Virus record (IMG/VR): IMGVR_UViG_3300048833_000108
Coordinates: 1 to 34,506 of that record
Length of the DNA: 34,506 nucleotides
Reading direction: 5' to 3' (one strand)
DNA from: a virus
Position numbers and translations under genes: made by a program. Below the pieces are notes generated by a model. It did not search any database. It was not told where the DNA came from and worked only from the letters and a program-made list of their open reading frames with translations. How positions within the stretch are numbered: the first letter of the stretch is position 1; every line of letters starts with the position of its first letter. Positions 1 through 6,017 of this stretch are shown one piece after another.

Positions 1-1
1 C

Positions 2-247
2 CGCGTGGCCAGCCGAGCATGGCGCGACCGTGCACACCAACGGCGGTGGGTGGAACAGCTGGTGTGGGCAGTGGATGAGCTGAAGCAATACATGCAGACA
101 GCCAAGCTGCTGCATGCCTTCACCAGCTTCCGGCAGTTCGAAGAGTTGGCGCGGCAGGCCCACGGTCTATGCGCGCCGTCGGCACTGGAAGAAGTTGCAA
201 AGCAAATACGAACACTCGCTGCGGCGGATGGGGGTATCAGTGAATGA
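2..247 (+). CDS. hypothetical phage protein, 5' partial
   Basis: The frame is open from the first bases of the window to a TGA at 245-247, giving 81 visible residues. The first in-frame start-type codon is a GTG at 5, but the frame continues upstream, so the true start probably lies outside the window. The visible product is charged and Trp/Gln/Arg-rich near the front (RRWVEQLVWAVDEL), then helical, with no cysteines arranged for metal binding and no motif I recognise. Its stop overlaps the ATG at 244 as ATGA, the same coupling used by the following genes, which argues that it is a real member of the accessory operon. Function unknown. Confidence 0.55.
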   Translation, partial: RVASRAWRDRAHQRRWVEQLVWAVDELKQYMQTAKLLHAFTSFRQFEELARQAHGLCAPSALEEVAKQIRTLAAADGGISE

Positions 248-1049
248 GCTGGCTCTTTTCGCGGGCGCTGGTGGAGGAATACTCGGCGGGCAAGCGCTGG
301 GGTGGACTACGGTCTGTGCCGTGGAATGGGAGCCTTACGCCGCAAGCGTACTCATCGCACGACAGAACGATCGACTCCTTCCTCAATTTCCCGTCTGGGA
401 CGACATTAGGAGTTTTGACGGAAAAAGGTGGAGAGGACTTGTTGATGTCGTTTCTGGCGGCTTCCCTTGCCAGGACATCAGCATCGCCGGAAAGGGAGAG
501 GGAATTACAGGAGGACGGAGTGGCCTTTGGTCAGAAATGGCAAGGGTCATTGGCGAAGTACGACCAAGATTTGTATTCGTGGAAAACAGCTCAATGCTCG
601 TTACTCGGGGAATCGGAACGGTCGTCGGCGATCTTTCCTCGATGGGGTACGACAGTCGGTGGGGAGTTATATCCGCTGCCGATGCGGGGGCGCAGCATTT
701 CCGTGAGCGCGTCTGGATCGTGGCCTACTCCAACGGTATGCGGGAATTACAACCGGAAGGGAGTGAGCAAGACGAGTGGCGACGGGCTGGCAACGGCAGT
801 GGCGAAACGCCCTTGGCCGACTCCATCAGCAGGGAACAGCAAGTGGAACGGAACACTTCAGGAGTGGGGCGTGTCATGGAACTGGGTGAGAGCCGAAGAC
901 CCAGCCTTAGCTCGTTCGCCTTTGAACCCGACGTGGGTCGAGTGGCTCATGGGGTGGCCGCTCGGATGGACAGACTTAGATGCCTCGGCAACGGACAAGT
1001 ACCGCAATGTGCAGCCCTTGCCTGGCGAATCCTCACCGACCGAAATTAA
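240..1049 (+). CDS. C5-cytosine DNA methyltransferase (orphan, phage type)
   Basis: Transfers a methyl group from S-adenosylmethionine to C5 of cytosine in a target DNA sequence. Motif I (LALFAGAGGG) is at the extreme N-terminus, motif IV (GGFPCQDIS) carries the catalytic Cys at about residue 77, motif VI is the variant FVENS at about 113-117, motif VIII is HFRERVWIVA, and the C-terminal motif X region reads LGNGQVP...ALAWRIL. The length of about 269 residues is short, leaving only a small target-recognition region. I prefer GTG 240, which has GGGGG at 230-234 five bases upstream; ATG 228 is an in-frame alternative. No restriction endonuclease is visible nearby, so protection of phage DNA from host restriction is the likely role (inference). 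The ORF at 244-1062 overlaps it in the +1 frame for nearly its whole length. Confidence 0.9.
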   Translation: MNELALFAGAGGGILGGQALGWTTVCAVEWEPYAASVLIARQNDRLLPQFPVWDDIRSFDGKRWRGLVDVVSGGFPCQDISIAGKGEGITGGRSGLWSEMARVIGEVRPRFVFVENSSMLVTRGIGTVVGDLSSMGYDSRWGVISAADAGAQHFRERVWIVAYSNGMRELQPEGSEQDEWRRAGNGSGETPLADSISREQQVERNTSGVGRVMELGESRRPSLSSFAFEPDVGRVAHGVAARMDRLRCLGNGQVPQCAALAWRILTDRN

Positions 1050-1062
1050 GGAATCAGCATGA
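244..1062 (+). CDS. overlapping-frame WPTP-motif protein (double-coded with methyltransferase)
   Basis: An intact 272-codon ORF in the +1 frame relative to the methyltransferase, covering almost all of it. It begins MSWLFSRALVEEYSAG, has two WPTP motifs (WPTPTVCGN, WPTPSAGNS) and ends near NPTWVEWLMGWPLGWTDL. From memory, proteins with this start, these WPTP repeats and this ending are common in phage genomes, usually named hypothetical or methyltransferase; that is recollection, not a search. Its ATG forms ATGA with the upstream stop (244-247), and its own stop forms ATGA with the next start (1059-1062). It therefore fits the operon junctions better than the methyltransferase does. The SD-like GGGGG at 230-234 is nine bases upstream. 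Function unknown. The main alternative is a non-translated frame kept open because it shadows conserved methyltransferase motifs. Confidence 0.5.
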   Translation: MSWLFSRALVEEYSAGKRWGGLRSVPWNGSLTPQAYSSHDRTIDSFLNFPSGTTLGVLTEKGGEDLLMSFLAASLARTSASPERERELQEDGVAFGQKWQGSLAKYDQDLYSWKTAQCSLLGESERSSAIFPRWGTTVGGELYPLPMRGRSISVSASGSWPTPTVCGNYNRKGVSKTSGDGLATAVAKRPWPTPSAGNSKWNGTLQEWGVSWNWVRAEDPALARSPLNPTWVEWLMGWPLGWTDLDASATDKYRNVQPLPGESSPTEIKESA

Positions 1063-1841
1063 CCACCACCCAAAACCCCGCGCAGGATGTGAGCGATGCG
1101 GCTATCGGAGCAGCCTTCCGCCTGACTGACTCAATCAACCGGGACGCTGATAAGTTCGTTGATGATGTGCTTACTCGCGCCAAGGGTATAGACGCCAACA
1201 ATACGAAGACCACGAAGCGACCGTCTGTTGAGTCGCTCTGGCAAGCGTTTTGGGCAACTCCGCACGATGAGCGCAAGTGGAATCGGCCAACTGGAACGAA
1301 TGGCAAGCCCATGCCGATGACGCTTGTCAGCTTCAAGTACGAAGTAGTGCGGGCCGCGTTTGAGTTGGACGCCGCCCGCGAACTACAGCAAGCGCAGGAT
1401 GAGGCCGGCACCTTCAATTTCCCTATTTGCGGGAGAGGTACACCGCACCAGCACACAAGCGAAGAAGTTGCGCGTCATCGTGGCGCCATAGATCGCGGTG
1501 ATCCAATTAGCCTTGAAGCCTACGGACAGGCGTTCAGCGATGCTGTGAGGGGCGAGATTGATTTCCGGTTCTCCGGGCAAATGATCGGCGCCATAAGAGC
1601 GCGGGCCGTTGAGATTCAATGCAGGATCAACCGAAGCCAGCCCGCCCGCGAACTACAGCATCATCCGTCGCACACCACACCCCAATCATCCGCGCCCGCG
1701 GTGGGTGGAATGTCAGCAAGCGTTAGGGCCGCACTGTACGACGTGAAGTCATTGTGCGGATTCGCCTACGAGCAGGGTTATCACGAAATGGGATATGACC
1801 CGGTAGCGGTCGTCGAATCCGCGCTTACGGGGAGGTGGTGA
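1059..1841 (+). CDS. hypothetical phage protein (260 aa)
   Basis: A 260-residue soluble protein with an AAGGA ribosome site about seven bases upstream and an ATGA junction with the preceding ORF. I see no recognisable domain. The N-terminal half is helical and acidic, a central part is His/Gln-rich, and the C-terminal part (SASVRAALYDVKSLCGFAYEQGYHEMGYDPVAVV described loosely as helical) could form a small helical unit. A 19-bp exact direct repeat (1372-1390 and 1642-1660) encodes ARELQ in frame twice, hinting at internal duplication or assembly from phage modules. The ARELQ word also occurs in mosaic Ea22-type phage proteins, so a fast-evolving accessory protein is plausible (inference). Function unknown. 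Confidence 0.7.
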   Translation: MTTTQNPAQDVSDAAIGAAFRLTDSINRDADKFVDDVLTRAKGIDANNTKTTKRPSVESLWQAFWATPHDERKWNRPTGTNGKPMPMTLVSFKYEVVRAAFELDAARELQQAQDEAGTFNFPICGRGTPHQHTSEEVARHRGAIDRGDPISLEAYGQAFSDAVRGEIDFRFSGQMIGAIRARAVEIQCRINRSQPARELQHHPSHTTPQSSAPAVGGMSASVRAALYDVKSLCGFAYEQGYHEMGYDPVAVVESALTGRW

Positions 1842-1843
1842 CC

Positions 1844-2119
1844 GTGTGCAACTATCAAGGCTACGAGTTTGGCGCAGGACGCTACCCGGATTCCTACTGC
1901 GTGGACGGAACGCTGCACGACGCTGACAGCTATTACCTGAATGACGAAAACCGTCCTTGCCCAATCTGTAGGCGAGCCGATGCGATCCAGTGGTGGGCTG
2001 ATTACAACTCCGGCGAAGTGACTGAAGCCGAAGACCTCGCAAACGCAACATCACTGGTTGACGACATTCGACTGAATCGCGGCATCACCGACCCTAACGC
2101 AACTGAGGCTCCCCAATGA
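1844..2119 (+). CDS. small Cys-rich phage protein (possible zinc-binding)
   Basis: About 91 residues from GTG 1844, chosen because GGAGG at 1831-1835 lies eight bases upstream. GTG 1835 and GTG 1838 are also in frame but too close to that site. The product carries CNYQGYEFG near the start, a Cys at SYCVDG and a CPIC motif followed by RRADAIQWW. The two Cys of CPIC plus the upstream Cys residues could bind zinc, although a full four-ligand set is not certain. It is acidic toward the C-terminus. It sits in an unbroken chain of overlapping starts and stops. No named family recognised; probably a small host-takeover or accessory protein (inference). Confidence 0.65.
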   Translation: MCNYQGYEFGAGRYPDSYCVDGTLHDADSYYLNDENRPCPICRRADAIQWWADYNSGEVTEAEDLANATSLVDDIRLNRGITDPNATEAPQ

Positions 2120-2517
2120 CCAACTCCCTGAAATCCCATATCGAAACGTTGCGCGAAATGTTTGCGCTGGCTGCGAACGAACGGCGCATGAAAGAGGCCG
2201 ACGCCCTAACAGCCGCCATCGAATCCCTCTCCCGGCAGGGTGGGGAGGCAGTAGCCGAATTGATCCATAGCGCGGATGCCTTGACGCGGATGGTAGTGCT
2301 GCCGGAAGGAATGCAGCTTGGCTACGGCACGCACAAACTCTACGCCAGTCCTACCCGTGCGAGTGAGGCGGGGGATTCCGACCTGTTGAATGTGATTGAC
2401 CTGATCCGCACGGGCAAGGACGGCAGGAAGTACGACTACGCCATATCCCGTGCCGATACGATGGTTCACGTCGCGCCACTCTTTGCCGCCGCGCCTGCGC
2501 CTGGGGGTGAACTGTGA
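2116..2517 (+). CDS. hypothetical phage accessory protein (133 aa)
   Basis: A 133-residue protein whose ATG overlaps the previous stop as ATGA. The N-terminal 40 residues are a predicted helix rich in Ala/Arg/Glu. The middle segment (EAVAELIHSADALTRMVVLPEG, then KLYASPT) resembles the short modules that recur in Ea22-like and similar mosaic phage proteins, in which a leading helix is followed by a beta unit ending in LY.P. The Ala/Pro-rich end (AAAPAPGGEL) is a low-complexity tail. No catalytic motif is visible. It lies in the small-gene string between the methyltransferase and integrase. Function unknown; resemblance is by eye only. Confidence 0.65.
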   Translation: MTNSLKSHIETLREMFALAANERRMKEADALTAAIESLSRQGGEAVAELIHSADALTRMVVLPEGMQLGYGTHKLYASPTRASEAGDSDLLNVIDLIRTGKDGRKYDYAISRADTMVHVAPLFAAAPAPGGEL

Positions 2518-2720
2518 GCGTCCTATGCCGGATCGGGCTGCACAAGTGGCGCTATGGCTGGCCTTTCAGCTTGGTCATTCCGTCCAACTATGAATACTGT
2601 TCGCGATGCATGCGTGGGCGCGTAAGGGATTGGAATGCAACGTGGTACTACACGCCGGAACAGACCCGTAAATTCCTCACTGACGACATGCGTGCACGCG
2701 GCGCGGAGATAGTCCCATGA
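2514..2720 (+). CDS. small zinc-ribbon-like phage protein
   Basis: A 68-residue protein starting with GTG that overlaps the upstream stop as GTGA. The pattern LCRIGLHKW, followed some 20 residues later by CSRC, gives C-x6-H and C-x2-C, a plausible single zinc site. Small phage and bacterial proteins with the same C..GLHKW start and later C..C pair are common, usually annotated hypothetical. The rest is aromatic (WYYTPEQTRKF). It is the second Cys-motif protein in this operon. It probably binds DNA, RNA or a protein partner (inference); I cannot assign a function. Confidence 0.65.
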   Translation: MSVLCRIGLHKWRYGWPFSLVIPSNYEYCSRCMRGRVRDWNATWYYTPEQTRKFLTDDMRARGAEIVP

Positions 2721-3052
2721 CCCTCCCCGCAGAGCTTAGGCAGGAGGCGGATAGGACGATTCAGGTCAGCCACGACGGCGGCGGCATGTACGTGTATCGC
2801 TACTACCACGACGAAGCCACACGCGCCCTACTCCACCGGGCGGCGGATGCGTTGGAGTGGCGTGATATTGCGAGTGCGCCGATGGATGGGACGCATGTGC
2901 TTGGCGCGAATATTTACCGAGGCGAATACAACAGCATCGGTGAATACTGGATGCCGCCAGCGCGCAAAGAGTTCTGGACTGACGGCGAGTGGCGCGTGTA
3001 CCCTACCCACTGGCTCCCACTCCCCGCGACGCCGGAGGGGGATCATGGCTGA
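2717..3052 (+). CDS. DUF551-like phage protein
   Basis: A 111-residue protein, ATGA-coupled to the gene before it. The second half has the hallmarks of the DUF551 family: W-R-D-I-A-S-A-P-M-D-G-T, then a spaced W (TDGEWR) and a closing THWLPLP. Members are common in phage accessory operons and have no established function. The N-terminal 45 residues form a separate helical part ending in ALLHRAADALEWR, similar to leaders fused to DUF551 in other phages. Its stop overlaps the next gene by eight bases. The family call is by pattern and fairly sure; the role is unknown. Confidence 0.75.
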   Translation: MTLPAELRQEADRTIQVSHDGGGMYVYRYYHDEATRALLHRAADALEWRDIASAPMDGTHVLGANIYRGEYNSIGEYWMPPARKEFWTDGEWRVYPTHWLPLPATPEGDHG

Positions 3053-3257
3053 GCACTCGACGTTCTGGCTGCTGTACGGTAAGTACGGGCCTCACATGAC
3101 GCTTGATCTATTTCACCGCGAATACTTTGGCGGCATCACGAAACGAACCCTGCAAAACTACATCTGCAACGGGGACGTTCCGAAGCCGACGATCAATGGG
3201 CTTATCGACGTGCGCGACGTGGCCGCATGGTGGGACGGGAAGCGCAAGGCCGCGTGA
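3045..3257 (+). CDS. PrtN-like (pyocin activator family) DNA-binding protein, possible excisionase
   Basis: A 70-residue protein from ATG 3045, preceded by GGAGGGGG at 3033-3040. A longer in-frame extension from 2847 exists but lies over the preceding gene and lacks its own ribosome site. The product begins FWLLYGKYG, continues with a REYFGG....T helix, a GD.PKPT turn and ends VRDVAAWWDGKRKAA. This matches the layout of the small pyocin-activator PrtN family: a winged helix-turn-helix-like fold with the YF and V.DVA.W.D positions. Small proteins of this kind next to integrase often act as excisionase or control integrase expression. That role is inferred from position; the family match is by eye. 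Confidence 0.65.
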   Translation: MAEHSTFWLLYGKYGPHMTLDLFHREYFGGITKRTLQNYICNGDVPKPTINGLIDVRDVAAWWDGKRKAA

Positions 3258-3259
3258 CT

Positions 3260-3281
3260 GGTGTACCGCCACCGCACCAAG
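3260..3281 (+). repeat. direct repeat copy 1 in integrase leader
   Basis: GGTGTACCG, five variable bases, then GCACCAAG. It is repeated at 3446-3467 with the same outer blocks, so 17 of 22 positions are fixed. It starts just after the stop codon of the PrtN-like gene. Likely a protein-binding site for integrase arm, excisionase or an autoregulator (inference). Confidence 0.6.
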
Positions 3282-3342
3282 CCCCGTCTAACCTATTGAC
3301 TGATAACGGTAGCCGTCCAATCCATCATGGGCGCTACCGATA

Positions 3343-3375
3343 GCCTGAAACCCTTGCTGCATATAGGTTTCGGGC
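3343..3375. other. stem-loop in integrase leader
   Basis: A 10-bp stem (GCCTGAAACC pairing with GGTTTCGGGC, one G-U pair) around a 13-base loop, followed by TGTTTCCCGTCTTTCC. The tract after it is pyrimidine-rich but not a clean run of T. It could be a weak terminator separating the accessory operon from integrase, or a recombination or regulatory element. A nearby 7-bp inverted repeat, CGGTAGC (3307-3313) with GCTACCG (3333-3339), adds to the structure of this 229-bp gene-free stretch. Confidence 0.45.
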
Positions 3376-3445
3376 TGTTTCCCGTCTTTCCGCTATCACA
3401 AATATTCACAGAATAACCCTTGGATTTCACATATCCTCCCGCCCC

Positions 3446-3467
3446 GGTGTACCGTAGCTGCACCAAG
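3446..3467 (+). repeat. direct repeat copy 2 in integrase leader
   Basis: Second copy of the GGTGTACCG...GCACCAAG element, ending 19 bases before the integrase ATG. A shortened related sequence, GGTGCTGTACCAAG, follows at 3473-3486 directly against the start codon. A protein bound here would cover the integrase ribosome-binding region. Confidence 0.6.
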
Positions 3468-3486
3468 GGGAAGGTGCTGTACCAAG

Positions 3487-4476
3487 ATGGCGGTGATCGA
3501 ACGAAGGGGGAAGAAGTGGCGGGCGCTCGTGCGCCTCAAGGGCCATCCTACCGCGTCCAGGAGCTTCAACGGGCGCAAGGCGGCAGAGGACTGGGGCAAG
3601 GCCACGGAGGACGCGCTGCGGGCTGGGCTTGGCCTTCCCGGCGAATCCCCTACCCTGTCCGCGCTGATCGACAAGTACACGAAGGAAATGGCGCGGTTCA
3701 AGCCGCTGTCAGCCACCAAGCGCGGCAACCTGAAACGCTGGGAGGAATCCTTGGGCGGTCGCGAGGTCGGCAGCTTGACCGGGCAGGATGTGCTGGATCA
3801 TGTCGCGGGTCGGGGCGTGTCACCGGCGACGATGGCAATGGAGGTGGGGTTTCTTGCAGAGGTGCTGGCAGCGGGCCGGTCGTTGTGGGGCATGACCATT
3901 CCGGACGTGGTGACAGCTGCGCGTCCGACGTTGCATCGGACGGGGGCGGTAGGCAAGCCGCAGGAACGCGACCGACGGCCTACGCCGGAGGAACTGGAAT
4001 TGTTGGCGGGGTTCTACCGCTACAACTTCGGCAAGGTGCCGATGCGAGAGCTGATCCCGTTTGCCGTGGATACAGCCATGCGCCTGAGCGAAATCACGGC
4101 GCTGCGCTGGGAGGATTACCGCCCCGGCGAGAAACCGACGATCCAGATACGCGACCGCAAAGACCCGAAAAACAAGTCAGGCAACAACCAATGGGTGCCG
4201 CTGCTGGGCGAGTCTGCCGCCATCATTGAGCGCCAGCCGCGCAAGGGGTCGCTGATCTTCCCGTGCAAGGGCGACAGCGTGAGTGCGTCATTCCGCCGTG
4301 CGTGCGTGCGGCTGGAAATTGCAGACCTGCACTTCCACGACCTGCGCCACCACGGCATCAGCCTGCTATTTGAAGCGGGCTATTCCATCCCGGAGGTCGC
4401 TATAGTCAGCGGCCACCGGGATTGGAAGTCACTCAGGCGCTACACGAACCTGAAAGCCGCGAACCTGCATCGGTGA
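3487..4476 (+). CDS. int: tyrosine recombinase / phage integrase
   Basis: Site-specific recombinase that inserts and, with an excisionase, excises the phage. It has 329 residues. The N-terminal arm-binding part (MAVIERRGKKWRALVRLKG) is followed by a SAM-like core-binding domain (about 55-150) and the catalytic domain. Active-site residues visible are Arg199 (TAMRLSEI), His284 and Arg287 (HDLRHHG), His310 (SGHRDW) and the nucleophile Tyr319 (RRYTNL). Lys in the beta-hairpin is probably in DRKDPKNKSG. The start at ATG 3487 has a purine-rich GGGGAAGG about 12 bases upstream. The gene converges on the late operon with only 21 bp between stop codons, leaving little room for an attP downstream. The 229-bp leader with repeats is the other candidate for att or arm sites. 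Confidence 0.95.
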   Translation: MAVIERRGKKWRALVRLKGHPTASRSFNGRKAAEDWGKATEDALRAGLGLPGESPTLSALIDKYTKEMARFKPLSATKRGNLKRWEESLGGREVGSLTGQDVLDHVAGRGVSPATMAMEVGFLAEVLAAGRSLWGMTIPDVVTAARPTLHRTGAVGKPQERDRRPTPEELELLAGFYRYNFGKVPMRELIPFAVDTAMRLSEITALRWEDYRPGEKPTIQIRDRKDPKNKSGNNQWVPLLGESAAIIERQPRKGSLIFPCKGDSVSASFRRACVRLEIADLHFHDLRHHGISLLFEAGYSIPEVAIVSGHRDWKSLRRYTNLKAANLHR

Positions 4477-4497
4477 CGACCTGGCCGACCGGCTGGG

Positions 4498-4998
4498 TTA
4501 GACGTTGAACACCCGCCGCTCTGGCGGACTCGTGCCCCAACCTGTTTGACCGGTCACGACGAGCGCATCCGTCCACGAAACGCCATCGTCACTCCATTGC
4601 AGCCGGAAGTCCTTGGGCGATCCGGTGGGCACGTTCCACGACGCCGTGATCGCGAACTGCACAATGGCGACGGGCGGCGCACCGAATAATGTGAAGTGGA
4701 AGCCGAGGAACTCATTTGATGTGCCACCCGAGGAGAGCCAGCCCGTGCCTGTGAAATTTCCATCGAAGGCTTGGTAACTCTCATTCTCTGAATTGACAGC
4801 GCTGGAACGGAATATGCGACCGTCGTTGGCGGTAACGTCAGACCCGCCCACGCTGGTCATCATCTCCAATTCAGTCATGCCGCAATACGTGCCTGCACCA
4901 TCGTTAGCGTCGATGTAAATCCGCCACGCGTTACGAGGCGTGCCGCCACTGGTGACAGCGGGTCGAACCAACCCGATTGCAGATGGCAATGCAATCAT
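4498..4998 (-). CDS. F5/8C-like (galactose-binding fold) tail tip or receptor-binding protein
   Basis: A 166-residue protein, the last gene of the late operon. ATG 4998 overlaps the previous stop as ATGA; an upstream in-frame extension to 5067 lies over the preceding gene. From about residue 30 the sequence follows a discoidin (F5/8 type C) pattern: Y-I-D-A-N-D-G, an S-S-A-V-N-S-E-N-E-S-Y acid strand, AFDGNFTGTGWLSSG, then FRLQWSDDGVSWTDALVV near the end. Such folds bind carbohydrates. Placed at the end of the tail genes, it is probably a tail-tip decoration or receptor-binding protein that recognises host surface sugars (inference). Confidence 0.65.
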   Translation of the reverse strand: MIALPSAIGLVRPAVTSGGTPRNAWRIYIDANDGAGTYCGMTELEMMTSVGGSDVTANDGRIFRSSAVNSENESYQAFDGNFTGTGWLSSGGTSNEFLGFHFTLFGAPPVAIVQFAITASWNVPTGSPKDFRLQWSDDGVSWTDALVVTGQTGWGTSPPERRVFNV

Positions 4999-5810
4999 GT
5001 CGCCGTGTCTCCGCCGAACACGAACACCGCGTCGCTGCCAGAATTGGTGCGGACGTAGACGGAACACATTGCATTGGCACCAGCGGTCTTGAATTGAGAC
5101 TGGCGATTGACGACGGAGCCTGAGCCGCTTGACGCTATCGTGGCCACGCCAGCGCCCCCTTGCACGATCGTGCAGCAGAACCCTTTGGGTAACGTGGGGT
5201 CTGCCGTCAGGGCGATCGATGCGGCATTGGTGAGTTCCACGATCTTTCCGCTATCCGCCGCGACCAGGGTGTATGACGTGCCGGTTTGCGTGTTGATGTT
5301 GCCTTTGTAGCCGCTGATTTCATTGAGGTCGGACACAGCGATGCCCGAGCCCTTCAACTGCTTACCGCTCGTGCCATCGAAACGGGGCAGTGTCAGGTCC
5401 ACCGCGCTTGACGGCCCTTCCACATCACCCCCACCGCTGCCACCCGATGCGACCACAGCCGTCTGGAATCCGCGGCCGTCTACGTATTCCAGCCGCTCAC
5501 CAGGCTCAAGCTCCTGGGTGATCAGCTTCCTGTGCGTGCCGCCATTGGATACACGAGCGGTGACCGTCATCGCAACGGTGTCGGCGTTGTAGACCGATAG
5601 GTACTTTAGTTGCCGGAAGATCGAGCTGGCCGGCGATCCTGCGATCGTGACAGCGGTGGTGCCGTTGGTCGTGTTGTCCGCACAGCCCGGTGCGAACGAT
5701 GAGCCGTCGTCTGCAATATCAGCCCAACTGGCGAGGATGTCGCCCGGCGTGGTGGTGGTCGCACCACCGAGCAGTATCTGCAGGGTGTGGCTACTGTCGA
5801 GGAGAATCAT
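4995..5810 (-). CDS. putative tail fibre / virion structural protein
   Basis: A 271-residue protein between a short fibre-module gene and the F5/8C-like gene. The N-terminal 120 residues are beta-rich (SIFRQLKYLSVYNADTVAMTV, then a strand set near THRKLITQELEPGERLEYVDG). A Gly/Ser linker (VVASGGSGGGDVEG) follows, and then a segment typical of fibre proteins (LPRFDGTSGKQLKGSGIAVSD). The C-terminal third (TLVAADSGKIVELTN...) resembles the beta-rich caps placed after such segments. No enzyme motif is seen. Likely part of the side or central tail fibre; the assignment rests on position and composition. Confidence 0.6.
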   Translation of the reverse strand: MILLDSSHTLQILLGGATTTTPGDILASWADIADDGSSFAPGCADNTTNGTTAVTIAGSPASSIFRQLKYLSVYNADTVAMTVTARVSNGGTHRKLITQELEPGERLEYVDGRGFQTAVVASGGSGGGDVEGPSSAVDLTLPRFDGTSGKQLKGSGIAVSDLNEISGYKGNINTQTGTSYTLVAADSGKIVELTNAASIALTADPTLPKGFCCTIVQGGAGVATIASSGSGSVVNRQSQFKTAGANAMCSVYVRTNSGSDAVFVFGGDTAT

Positions 5811-6017
5811 TTAGCACCTCATGGAAATGCGCGCCATCAAAGCGCCGGCGGGAGTTCCGCCGAGGTATGGCAGGTCGTTGTAGTGGGTGACGCCATCACC
5901 AAGCTTCGACTTGCCGGTATCGGTTTCGAAGATCAGCTCACGCGCCAGCGGGATCTCGTTGAGGGCCGCAATCGCAGCAGCGGTACCGCCGCGCACCAGG
6001 AATCGATACAGGGCCAT
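5811..6017 (-). CDS. Mtd_N-like tail fibre module protein
   Basis: A 68-residue protein whose ATG overlaps the stop of the large tail-tip gene as TGATG. The motif ARELIFETDTGKSKLGDGVTHYNDLPYL is characteristic of the major tropism determinant N-terminal (Mtd_N) domain: an E.D/TG.K.GDG...W/YNDLPY beta module that caps trimeric fibres and receptor-binding proteins. Here it stands as a tiny separate protein. It may join the tail tip to the downstream fibre proteins (inference). Confidence 0.75.
   Translation of the reverse strand: MALYRFLVRGGTAAAIAALNEIPLARELIFETDTGKSKLGDGVTHYNDLPYLGGTPAGALMARISMRC

Noticed and set aside
4477-4497. Possible bidirectional terminator or attP in the 21-bp gap between integrase and the tail operon
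   Set aside because: CCTGGCC/GGCTGGG can pair only with two G-U pairs and no T run follows; no tRNA-like or repeated core could be seen without the host junction.
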